The notes under the pieces are model-generated. The model saw nothing but the letters and a program-made list of their open reading frames with translations, did not search any database and had not been told where the DNA came from. This document shows positions 28,535-35,929 of a stretch of DNA of 64,000 nt, piece by piece; position 1 is the stretch's first letter; the number at the start of each line of letters is the position of its first letter. A program made the translations under genes and the position numbers. Source of the stretch: Nocardioides sp. TRM66260-LWL (GTDB lineage Bacteria; Actinomycetota; Actinomycetes; Propionibacteriales; Nocardioidaceae); the NCBI RefSeq assembly GCF_020075545.1, contig NZ_JAIQZK010000005.1, positions 62,001 through 126,000 on the forward strand, in the 5' to 3' direction.

Positions 28535-29055
28535 GCGGCTGCCTTCTGGGTGATGAAGAGGAAGACCTCGAGTCGGACCTCGCCGAGGGGCAGCGTGCCG
28601 TCCCAGAACGGTCGTGACGGGACCTTGCGCCCGAAGGTCGCCTCGGAGGCACATCCCAGCTGGCTGATGACGGAACGGGCGACGTTCTGTCCGACGGTGA
28701 CCCCACTGCCTCCGCCGAAGACCAGGACGAGCGCGGCGCGCTTTCCCTTGACCGGGTCCAGGCGCTGTCGGACGGCCTTGCAGACCGATCGCGCATCGGC
28801 GCCGGTGACGCGGCCACTGCTGGCTGCTGCGGCGTTGAATCTGATCGTGATCTTCGACGGGTCGGTCTTCATCCCGATGATGGGCGCGATCTTCGGCTTC
28901 TCAGGCGCGGGCGGCGGCGGGGGCGGGGGCGTGTAGCGGATGGCCGACCCGAGGCCGACGATGAAGAGCACGAGGAGAAGGTCTGCGAAGACCCAGCCCG
29001 CAATCGATTCGACGCTGAAAGAGCGACCGTTGCGCCGCGAGGTAGCAGTGGCCAC
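28531..29055 (-). CDS. ZorB/MotB-like single-span membrane protein
   Basis: A 174-aa protein with a short basic cytoplasmic start, one transmembrane helix (about 18-38) and an exported C-terminal domain. The helix reads WVFADLLLVLFIVG; the Asp at position 25, followed by a Leu-rich run, is where MotB, TolR/ExbD and ZorB carry the proton- or sodium-coupling aspartate. A Pro tract (43-49) leads to a roughly 115-residue domain; its centre (ALVLVFGGGSGVTVGQNVAR) is distantly like the OmpA-type peptidoglycan-binding fold, but without its classical Asp/Arg ligand motif. GTG 29055 starts 4 bp after the ZorA-like stop. Confidence 0.7.
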   Translation of the reverse strand: MATATSRRNGRSFSVESIAGWVFADLLLVLFIVGLGSAIRYTPPPPPPPAPEKPKIAPIIGMKTDPSKITIRFNAAAASSGRVTGADARSVCKAVRQRLDPVKGKRAALVLVFGGGSGVTVGQNVARSVISQLGCASEATFGRKVPSRPFWDGTLPLGEVRLEVFLFITQKAAA

Positions 29056-29059
29056 GGGG

Positions 29060-30457
29060 TCAGCGCTCGCCCACAGGCTGCGGCATCGAGCTCAGGCGCA
29101 GGAGCATGCGCTCGGCGGCGTCGCGCGCCGCCGAGAGCTCGCTGACCTGGCCCTGCAAGACGCCCTCCTGACGCATCAGCGCGCTGTCGAGCCGCTCGAT
29201 CGCGCGGGTGATCTCGTCCACCGCCGCGCTGAGCTCGCCCTGAGCCCGTTCCTGCGAGCTGCTGATCTTCTCGACCTCGCCGGCGAGGAGCACGGCTGCC
29301 GAGCTCGTCTCCTGTGCACTGGAGCTGATGCGGCTGATGACGGCGTTCAGCTCTTCCGTCGCGCGACGGATCGAGTCGGTCGTCGCTGAGGCGAAGGACT
29401 GCTCCGCGGCGGAGACGCTCCGGGTGATGTCCGCGCCAGCCGATGCGCTTGTGGCAGAGATCTGGGCGGCACCGGTCGTGATCAGGTCGCCTACCGACGC
29501 CACAGTGGCCTCGACTCGATCAGCCAGGTGTCGCGTCGCGTCCGTCTGGGCTGCGTTGAGCTCAGCGACCCCGTTCTGGACGACCGTGGTGAACGCCGCC
29601 TGGGACTCCTCGGCTGCACGGACGACAGCCGCGGTGCCCTGGATGCTCGCCTCGCGGGCCTGGTCAGCCGCGCTGCCAGCGGCTTCGGCGGTCCGCGTGG
29701 CAACGACCATGAGCTCCTTGACCTGGTCGCTGGTCCCGGTCAGCGTTCCCGCCAGGGTCGTCATGCCCACGCTGACTCCAGCGGTCGTGCGCTCGACCTC
29801 GTTCAACGTCTTCTTGACGGCACGGTGGGCGGAGGCGAGGCGATCCACGGACTGTTTGAGGATGTCTTCGATTCGCTGCGGGTGGTCGGCTCGCCTGGCG
29901 TTCAGGACCACAGCGGCCTGGGTGAGACCTGAGATGAGCGCGTTCTGCGCGCTCTCGCGAGCCGCATCCTCCCGGCGGACATTGACCCCGACCGCAATGC
30001 GGTGGGCGACGAGCGTGGCGATGGCGAGGAAGATCAAGAGTGCCGAGGTCATGGCCGTCGGCACCAGAAGGTGGCGCCCCGTGAGAGTGCCCTGGAAGCC
30101 GGTCGCCCAGAGCTCGAGGAACGTCGTGCCGTCCTCAACCTTTCCCGCGTTGAGGAGATCCCGATATGCCGCTGACGCGTCACGGAACGCAAGCCAGGTC
30201 CAGCCAACCGGCAGGAAGACTGTGATGCCGGTGAGCAAGCTGAGGGCGCGCTCTACCCAGTTCTTCGACTCAAGGCGGGCGGTCGCCCCCAGGGGAAAGG
30301 CTGCGAAGAGATCGACGCCCGCCCACGCCTCTGCATCGGAGTCGGCTAGGTCGCGGGCAAGCGAGCGCAGATCATCCGCACGGCCCGCGAATCGCGGATC
30401 CTCGGCAAGGTTCGCGATCCTGCTCGCTGGATCGACGGATGGCTGTGCGTCGGACAT
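29060..30457 (-). CDS. ZorA-like (MotA/TolQ-type) membrane protein with long cytoplasmic coiled tail
   Basis: A 465-aa protein. A cytoplasmic N-terminus of about 70 residues is followed by two clear transmembrane helices, about 71-91 (ALSLLTGITVFLPVGWTWLA) and 130-152 (LLVPTAMTSALLIFLAIATL), with a roughly 38-residue outside loop. The remaining about 310 residues are an Ala/Thr/Ser-rich, chemoreceptor-like coiled-coil tail. A channel subunit with a long intracellular tail next to an Asp-bearing single-span partner is the hallmark of ZorA/ZorB. ATG 30457 has a GGAGAGAG site and is chosen over a longer reading. It is the first gene of the helicase operon. Sequence similarity to ZorA is by architecture only. 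Confidence 0.7.
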   Translation of the reverse strand: MSDAQPSVDPASRIANLAEDPRFAGRADDLRSLARDLADSDAEAWAGVDLFAAFPLGATARLESKNWVERALSLLTGITVFLPVGWTWLAFRDASAAYRDLLNAGKVEDGTTFLELWATGFQGTLTGRHLLVPTAMTSALLIFLAIATLVAHRIAVGVNVRREDAARESAQNALISGLTQAAVVLNARRADHPQRIEDILKQSVDRLASAHRAVKKTLNEVERTTAGVSVGMTTLAGTLTGTSDQVKELMVVATRTAEAAGSAADQAREASIQGTAAVVRAAEESQAAFTTVVQNGVAELNAAQTDATRHLADRVEATVASVGDLITTGAAQISATSASAGADITRSVSAAEQSFASATTDSIRRATEELNAVISRISSSAQETSSAAVLLAGEVEKISSSQERAQGELSAAVDEITRAIERLDSALMRQEGVLQGQVSELSAARDAAERMLLRLSSMPQPVGER

Positions 30458-30925
30458 TCTCTCTCCTCGAGGGGCCGCGGCTCGCTGCCGCGTCGATTGG
30501 GCCCCATGGAGGCGCGCCGACACCAGCGGCAGTGCGCTGCCGCTGGAGGCACAGTGGGGGTCTCGGCGGCGACCTTAGTCACGATCGCCGACAAGTTAAG
30601 GACTTTGCCCCAATCGCGCGCAGAAGCACGGCGGGCTGTACCCGCTCCGCCCTGAGCGTGCGGTCGTGAATCAAGGTCGCTGCGGCGGCCGGCACGCCCT
30701 GGACTCGGGCGTAACGCTTGAGTCAAGGACATCGGCCTACGTCATCGCTATCAGACAGTGCCGCCGCGGAGGGGCGGATCGAGTCGCCGGGCTATCACCA
30801 CTCCAGCTCAAGAAGTTCGGCGATCTCTCAAGCCGCTGGAACGAGACAGTTCGTCGCGTCCATTAGCTCCGCCACGGTGGCGATCGCGTCCTCATCCGCG
30901 GCGCCGAAGATGAGAAGCTCGGTAA
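30458..30925. other. Divergent region before the ZorAB-like operon and the mcrC remnant
   Basis: 468 bp, comparatively AT-richer. It should hold the promoter of the minus-strand operon and the lost 5' part of mcrC. A short minus-strand reading ending at 30828 (helical, about 45 aa, no start or ribosome site) may be a gene scrap. I see no RNA gene. Confidence 0.4.
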
Positions 30926-31874
30926 GCAGCTTGCGCAGGGGCTCGGACGGCGCTGGCCGTAGCGTCGCAGAAGCTCGACGCGGATCTCAGGGCGGTCCTG
31001 GCGAGGATGTTCACCCTCGAGGCCGAACACGCCCTAGCCACCGGACCACTACGCGGCTATCGCACGGAGGATCAGACGCTGCCCGTGCTACGCGGCAGGC
31101 TGCGGATGCGCGACCAGGACCTGCGGCGATTCGGCCACCTGAGCCTGCTGGAGGTGCGAGTGGACGAGTGGACGATCGACACACCCGAGAATCGAATCAT
31201 CCGATCAGCCGCGGACGCACTCCTCGCCCTGCCAGGGCTTCCCGCAGAGGTCGAAGCCGCTGCGACGCGTTGATCGGCAGCTCGCCGAGGCAGCGCTCAT
31301 CGTGCCGGGCGTACCACTCCCGCCCTGGCAGCCATCCCGCCCCAACGCGCGCCTCCAAGCGCTCCTCAGACGCACTGAGCTGACGCTGCGTCACCTCAGC
31401 GTCGAGAGCGCAGCCGGCGCCACCGTGGTGCATGGATTCTGGGTCAACATGGCGCATCTCTTCGAGCGCCTGGTCGCACGATTGCTTGCCGACGCCGACC
31501 CGGCCTGGTCCGCTCAGGTGACCCGGCCCCTCGACGAGCGCGGATCTCTGGTCATGCGGCCCGACCTGGCCCGCGACGGGGGTACCGGCTGGAGCGGCGT
31601 CGCCGACACGAAGTACAAGGTCCTGGAAGGGGCCGCGAATATCTCGAACGCCGACGCCGACCAGTTCGTCATCTACTGCGCCCGACTCGGCCTCACCATC
31701 GGCCATCTGATCTACGCCGACGGCGGCCCTCCCCCGCCCCCGTACGCCATTCGTGGAGCCGGCTGCACGATCGCCCTCCACCGCCTCGACCTCACCCAGC
31801 CGCCGGACCTGATCAGACGGCAAGCGTCGGAGCTAGCAGGCACACTGGCGGCACCGGCTCGGGAGGACACATGA
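30926..31874 (+). pseudogene. McrC-like restriction subunit, 5'-truncated and frameshifted
   Basis: McrC is the nuclease subunit of the methyl-dependent McrBC restriction enzyme. Two adjacent frames together give one McrC: 30926-31273 (LEAEHALATGPLRGYRTE, LPVLRGRL, DEWTIDTPENRIIRSA) and 31272-31874 (LAEAALIVPGVPLPPW, VNMAHLFERLVARLL, MRPDLARD, then ADTKYKVLEG with the PD-(D/E)xK-type DxK). The frame changes at about 31270; removing one base restores it. The N-terminal domain is missing, with a stop at 30923, and no McrB GTPase gene is nearby. The nuclease half may still be made from a GTG at 31302. The stop overlaps the next start (ATGA). Confidence 0.8.
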
Positions 31875-33160
31875 ACCACAGCGACAGCATGAACCGCGAG
31901 ACACAGGGCGGGATCGAGATTGAACTGGTGGCTGACGAGCGCGGACTGGCCGTCTTCGGCCCGCAGGCGGCCGTCGAGCGCTTCTTGGAGTCCGAGGGTC
32001 TGACCGCTGAGCCCCGGACACAAGATGGCCTTGGCATGCGCAGGATGCGGAGCCTACTGAGCACGGGCTCCGCGGTGGCCGACGCGGGTTCGCAGATCGC
32101 CGAGCACTCCGGCCGGTGGGTCAAGCTGACCAAGGAGTCCGCAGCGGCCATCGAGAAGCACGGCCTGCGGGAGTCGGCCAGCGGGCTGAGCACCGGGGTC
32201 CTGAGAGGCGAGAAGGGTCAGATCCGCGGCTTCGTCGAGTTCGCGCGGCGCCCAGGAGCAGGCCTCACCAACCCGGCCCGACTCGCCGGCGCCGCCAGCG
32301 TGATGGCCCAGCTCGCCATGCAGCAGTCGATGGCCGAGATCACCGACTACCTCGAGCGCATCGACGTCAAGCTCGACGCCGTCCTCCGCGCCCAGCGCGA
32401 CGCCAAGATCTCCGGACTCATCGGGGTCGGCATGGCCATCGACGAGGCGATGACCGTCAGCAACGCGCGGGGCAAGGTGGATGAGGTCACCTGGTCGAAG
32501 GTGCAGAACCTCTCCTCGACCATCGCCGACGTCCAGGCCTACGCCCTGCTCCAACTCGACGGCATCGCCGAGTCCCTCGAGAAGGCCCGGAAGATCTCGG
32601 ACGTCAGCGAGGCCGCCAGCGACGCCGCGCGCTCTACGCGTGAGTGGCTCGCGGTGCTGGCCCGCTCATTCCAACTGCAGGACGCCCTCGCTGTCCTCGA
32701 GCTCGACCGCGTTCTCGAGACTGCGCCTCTCGAGGTGGACGCCCACCGCGCCGGCCTTGGCAGCGCCCGAGCTGAACGACGGTTCGCCATCCAGCAGCGC
32801 ACCGAGAGCCTGCTCGCGCGCATCGAGGATGCCGCCGCTCTGGCCAACGCCAAGGTCCTCCTGCACCCGAGCCGGTCACCCGAAGCCGCGAACGCGTCGC
32901 TGACCGCCCAGCAGACCATCCTCGACTTCCACCGAGCGCTGAGCTTGGAGGCGAAGGCCGACGCGGTCGGCGTCCGTCGTTGGCGCCAGGCCGCTGGCGA
33001 GGCCCGCGACCGCGCCCTCGAGGCCGGGGCCGACCGCGCGGAGAGCATCCGACAGAACAGCGGGACTGCGGCGATGCGGATGCGGGACGGCGCCCGGTCC
33101 GGCAGCGAGTCGGCTCGGGCACTTGCCACACGGCTACGTGCGCGCGGACAGGACACCTAG
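31871..33160 (+). CDS. Uncharacterised coiled-coil protein coupled to mcrC
   Basis: A 429-aa soluble, mainly helical protein without a family name I can give. Landmarks: VLRGEKGQIRGFVEFAR, LAGAASVMAQLAMQQSM, then EITDYLERIDVKLDAVLRAQ and a run of heptad-like helices to the C-terminus, ending in a basic tail. No signal peptide, membrane helix or NTPase motif. GGGAGGA lies 5 nt before ATG 31871, which overlaps the mcrC stop. It was probably a partner in the former restriction operon, or an independent toxin- or sensor-like factor. Confidence 0.75.
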   Translation: MNHSDSMNRETQGGIEIELVADERGLAVFGPQAAVERFLESEGLTAEPRTQDGLGMRRMRSLLSTGSAVADAGSQIAEHSGRWVKLTKESAAAIEKHGLRESASGLSTGVLRGEKGQIRGFVEFARRPGAGLTNPARLAGAASVMAQLAMQQSMAEITDYLERIDVKLDAVLRAQRDAKISGLIGVGMAIDEAMTVSNARGKVDEVTWSKVQNLSSTIADVQAYALLQLDGIAESLEKARKISDVSEAASDAARSTREWLAVLARSFQLQDALAVLELDRVLETAPLEVDAHRAGLGSARAERRFAIQQRTESLLARIEDAAALANAKVLLHPSRSPEAANASLTAQQTILDFHRALSLEAKADAVGVRRWRQAAGEARDRALEAGADRAESIRQNSGTAAMRMRDGARSGSESARALATRLRARGQDT

Positions 33161-33197
33161 ACCGCGATGTTCGTCCGGGTCACCGAACAGGAGGCCC

Positions 33198-33329
33198 TTG
33201 GCGATCGACATCGACCGACTGCTCAAGACCCAGGCGAAGCTCAACACCGCCATTCACGTCAGCAGCCCGCCCGGTTGGGTCGCGATCGTCGATGCGGACT
33301 GCGCCCAGGAGATCGTCGCGGCCAGGTGA
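33198..33329 (+). other. Possible 43-codon ORF or gene fragment
   Basis: A TTG-initiated reading (AIDIDRLLKTQAKLNTAI, then PPGWVAIVDADCAQEIVA) preceded by AGGAGG, though only 3 nt away. It looks protein-like but lacks a partner; it could be the head of a gene lost to deletion. Confidence 0.3.
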
Positions 33330-33442
33330 GCGCTAGCCCGTCCCCGTGCCCACGATCCGACATCAACGGACACCGACGATGAGCCCAGCCGAGCATGAAA
33401 ACATACGAAGCAACGCGAGTCGCCGGCCAGAACCCGCCCTAA

Positions 33443-33664
33443 ACACGCTGTGCCGGGCCGCTGCCCCGAGGTGACGCCGATTCCACGATACATGCCCCCT
33501 CACGCGGCGATCCGCCTCACCATCGGGTCCCGCCCCAAGAGGTCGCCGAACGGCTCGGACACCGACAAGCCACGGTGACGCTGCAGGTGTACGCCAGCGT
33601 CCTCCACGCACGCGCGGACGGGCTAGGAGGCGCCTTAGCCCGAGCGATGGACCAGGCATCGTGA
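33443..33664 (+). pseudogene. C-terminal remnant of a tyrosine recombinase (integrase)
   Basis: From about 33521 the frame reads HRVPPQEVAERLGHRQATVT then LQVYASVLHARADG. This is the end of a phage-type integrase catalytic domain: the conserved ERLGH histidine and the nucleophilic Tyr in VYASVL. A stop at 33440 bounds the frame and no upstream Arg-containing portion can be found. It is the only trace of the enzyme that presumably inserted the island; stop TGA at 33662-33664. Confidence 0.8.
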
Positions 33665-33739
33665 CCGCCACGGCGCCGAGCGGATGCCCGGCGCCCCAGG
33701 CGAGCGGATCGGCGGATCCGGGGCGAGGCCTCCGAAGGG

Positions 33740-34513
33740 TCAACGGCGCAGCCAGCGAAGCGCTGGCTTCAGCTGGCGCTTGATGGCGTCCCGGGGCCTG
33801 CTCCGAATCCGCCACGCACCGATGACGTCCCCGGCCGCGATCTCGTGCACGCAGGCCTGGAGCACCTCGTTCGGCTCGAACCGGTCGGGGTCGATGACCT
33901 CGCACCAGCTCCACTGCATGACCTCCTGCATCAGCAGGGGCAGGTCGCCGTGCTCGCGCCGAGCGTCGTCGTACAGGTCGTAGACGACGTCGAGGCGGCG
34001 GTCGTACTCCGCGTCGCTCTCGTCGGGCGCCGGCTGCAGATGCGGGTAGCCGTTCAGACAGCTGTGCCAGGCGTCGAACCTCGACAGGAGCACCTCGTCG
34101 CGCGGCTTGACGACCTCGAGCAACACCTCATCCGCCCCGTGGACGGCCGACCCACGCACCACTGTCGCCGGCCCTCGTGCCCACAGCCAGAGCAGCGTTC
34201 CCGTGCCGGTCCCGAGCCGGCTCGCTGCCTGACCCTCCAGCCAGGCATACGGCTCCGCGAAGGTCGGCTCGATGTGCTCGGGGCTCCCGCGCAGCGCTCC
34301 GTCGCGCACCAGGACCTCGTAGGCCTCCCGCGTCTGGATCGTCCACAGCCGGAGCACGTCAGCGTCACTGCGATCGACGGTGCCCGGCAACGCGCGCCGA
34401 TGACGCCACAGGATCTGCCACGGCTGCCGTGACGGCAGCCGATCGTAGGACTCGAGCACAGGCTCACCCTGGCGGAGAGCGCCGACAGACAGCGCCGACC
34501 GAGGCCGTAGCAC
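33740..34513 (-). CDS. DUF3841-like protein
   Basis: A 257-aa soluble protein with the DUF3841 pattern: LWTIQTREAYEVLVRDGALR, YAWLEGQ and LLEVVKP near the middle, then a Trp-rich WSWCEVIDPDRFEP. Function is unknown. GTG 34513 is used (GGGGAG close upstream), but the recognisable domain starts some 55 residues later, so a shorter protein is possible. It starts 18 bp after the lipoprotein gene on the same strand. Confidence 0.65.
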   Translation of the reverse strand: MLRPRSALSVGALRQGEPVLESYDRLPSRQPWQILWRHRRALPGTVDRSDADVLRLWTIQTREAYEVLVRDGALRGSPEHIEPTFAEPYAWLEGQAASRLGTGTGTLLWLWARGPATVVRGSAVHGADEVLLEVVKPRDEVLLSRFDAWHSCLNGYPHLQPAPDESDAEYDRRLDVVYDLYDDARREHGDLPLLMQEVMQWSWCEVIDPDRFEPNEVLQACVHEIAAGDVIGAWRIRSRPRDAIKRQLKPALRWLRR

Positions 34514-34531
34514 CGGCTCCCCGGAGGTCGC

Positions 34532-35236
34532 CTAGCGCGCCGCGTCCTCGTAGGCGCTCACCTGGTCCTCGAGCAGTCCGGCGATCTCATCGGCGTCGGC
34601 CTTCATCAGCCCGCCGCCGCCCACGTTGACGAGCGTGGGACCGACGACCGCGAAGTTCTGCAGGATGGTCGTGCCGTCCGCGGTGATGCGGATGCCGATC
34701 GAGTCGTCGCCCACCTTCGGTGCCGACATCACCGCGTAGACCAGCTTCGTTCCCTGGAAGGTCTCCCCCTTGCACGTGTCGAGTGCCTTGACGAGCGCGT
34801 CGAAGGCGCTGCCGGCCCGGTCGCTGTCGCCGAACTGGCGCAACCCGACGCTGAGGAACTGGGAGGACAGGCCGCCGCCCTTGGTGAAGTCCCGTGAGAC
34901 CGCGACCTTCTCGGTGAACGGCGGCTCGTAGTCGCAGAAGGTCTTGTCGGTGTCACCGGACTCGCTGTCGGCATCCTGGCTGTAGCCGACGGGCATGTCC
35001 CGGAGGGTCAGGAGCGCGGCCTCGAGCTTGCTCTTGGTGAGCGCCTCGTAGGTGGGCGCGGTCTCGACCGAGGCCGAGGGGCTCGACTCGGGTGAGGCCT
35101 GCCCGCTGCGGGTCACGGTGGCTGTGACCTCCGCGCTGGGCGCTTCGGCGCCGCCGCTGCCTCCGCAAGCCGAGAGGGAGATCAGGCCAGTGACGATGAG
35201 CGCGGTGCCGACGTGCTGTGCGGGGGTCTTGAACAC
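34532..35236 (-). CDS. Secreted lipoprotein, unknown
   Basis: A 234-aa lipoprotein with a signal peptide ending in lipobox LSAC near residue 24. A Ser/Thr/Glu-rich linker leads to a globular domain of about 165 residues (LTLRDMPVGYSQD, then FCDYEPPFTEKVAVSRDF, SQFLSVGLRQFG, DTCKGETFQG). The paired cysteines and layout are like the sensor or cell-wall lipoproteins common in actinobacteria. It is the last gene before the right att site; cargo status is inferred only from lying inside the repeats. Confidence 0.7.
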   Translation of the reverse strand: MFKTPAQHVGTALIVTGLISLSACGGSGGAEAPSAEVTATVTRSGQASPESSPSASVETAPTYEALTKSKLEAALLTLRDMPVGYSQDADSESGDTDKTFCDYEPPFTEKVAVSRDFTKGGGLSSQFLSVGLRQFGDSDRAGSAFDALVKALDTCKGETFQGTKLVYAVMSAPKVGDDSIGIRITADGTTILQNFAVVGPTLVNVGGGGLMKADADEIAGLLEDQVSAYEDAAR

Positions 35237-35324
35237 GCCCTCACCCTTGCGGACACCACCGACAACCGGCGAGTTCGGCTGTGGGCCCGTGCCATCGGAA
35301 CCGGGGCCACATCAAGCCGCCGTG

Positions 35325-35339
35325 AGCAAGCCGTTAGCA
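35325..35339. repeat. 15-bp direct repeat near right island end
   Basis: Identical and co-oriented with 20206-20220 (AGCAAGCCGTTAGCA), 67 bp inside the right att core. See the left copy. Confidence 0.45.
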
Positions 35340-35364
35340 CCTGCGCTCAGGAGCGTGAACGACA

Positions 35365-35404
35365 GAAGGCGCCTGACCTGCGTTCCTGCAGGTCAGGCGC
35401 CTTC
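35365..35404 (-). terminator. Terminator hairpin of tRNA-Arg(ACG), island-derived
   Basis: A perfect 17-bp stem (35365-35381 with 35388-35404) and 6-nt loop, starting directly after the att core in tRNA reading direction. Its sequence differs from the left-end hairpin, as expected if the element brought its own terminator. Confidence 0.8.
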
Positions 35405-35405
35405 G

Positions 35406-35455
35406 CGTGCTGCGCGCCCGTAGGGATTCGAACCCCAAACCTTCTGATCCGTAGT
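35406..35455. repeat. Right attachment site within tRNA-Arg(ACG)
   Basis: 50 bp identical to 20035-20084. Covers the anticodon through the 3' end of the intact tRNA plus 7 bp. Confidence 0.9.
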
Positions 35456-35485
35456 CAGATGCTCTATCCGTTGAGCTACGGGCGC
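35413..35485 (-). tRNA. tRNA-Arg(ACG)
   Basis: A complete cloverleaf on the minus strand: acceptor GCGCCCG/CGGGCGC, D stem GCTC/GAGC, anticodon loop CTACGGA giving ACG, T arm with TTCGAAT. CCA is not encoded. It serves as the integration target of the island; its 3' half has been replaced by the element's identical copy. Confidence 0.97.
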
Positions 35486-35929
35486 ATGCCGCCTTGCGAC
35501 GACTCGGTGACGATACCGGACGCCGGCGCCGCATGCCGAATCCGGCCTCCCCCGGGTCGTCGCCGGCCCGTCACCGCGCGGTCACCGAGCCGCGGGCGGG
35601 GCCGCATCCGGCCCGGTCGGCAGACCTCACCCGAGCGGGTTGCGCGTCACACCAGCGAGACGCCGACGTCCGATATCCGAGTGTGAAACGGGTTACATCC
35701 GTTGAACGATCCAATATGAGGCCCCCTGGACGCGGGGTAGCCTCGCCGCACCTGACCGTGGCGGGACCGTACGACCCCCGTCGTCCGCAGCGCCCCGGCC
35801 ACCTCGCCGACAACGACGCCGCGCGATCCGTCCACCAACACTCCACGCATTCGTCGACACGCTCGACGGCCGGACACGCCCACCCCAGCAGGTGCGTAGC
35901 CGCGAAGCTCGAGAGGGAAACCCAGGCAG
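35486..35929. other. Region between tRNA-Arg and pckG
   Basis: 444 bp upstream of both genes (they diverge). I see no ORF with coding features. A patch around 35680-35725 (TTACAT, 15 nt, ATATGA) could be a pckG promoter, but this is weak. Confidence 0.35.

Larger units (their letters stand above)
20035..35455. mobile_element. Genomic island integrated in tRNA-Arg(ACG)
   Basis: Bounded by a perfect 50-bp direct repeat (20035-20084 and 35406-35455) that is the 3' half of tRNA-Arg(ACG), the classic target of tyrosine integrases. The right copy belongs to the intact tRNA; the left copy is an orphan fragment. The interior is visibly less GC-rich than the flanks and is full of defence-type genes. 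Only the C-terminal tail of a tyrosine recombinase remains (33443-33664), so the island looks immobilised. Each att copy is followed by its own terminator hairpin. Confidence 0.9.

Noticed and set aside
23709..30457. A DISARM system, because of the DrmD-like helicase
   Set aside because: No methyltransferase, DrmA, DrmB or DrmC is present, while channel-like membrane genes are; the helicase alone is not diagnostic.
30828..30975. Short minus-strand ORF (PLRKLLTELLIFGAADED region)
   Set aside because: It has helical character, but no start codon or ribosome site and only about 45 residues; it may be a gene scrap, but is not supported as a gene.
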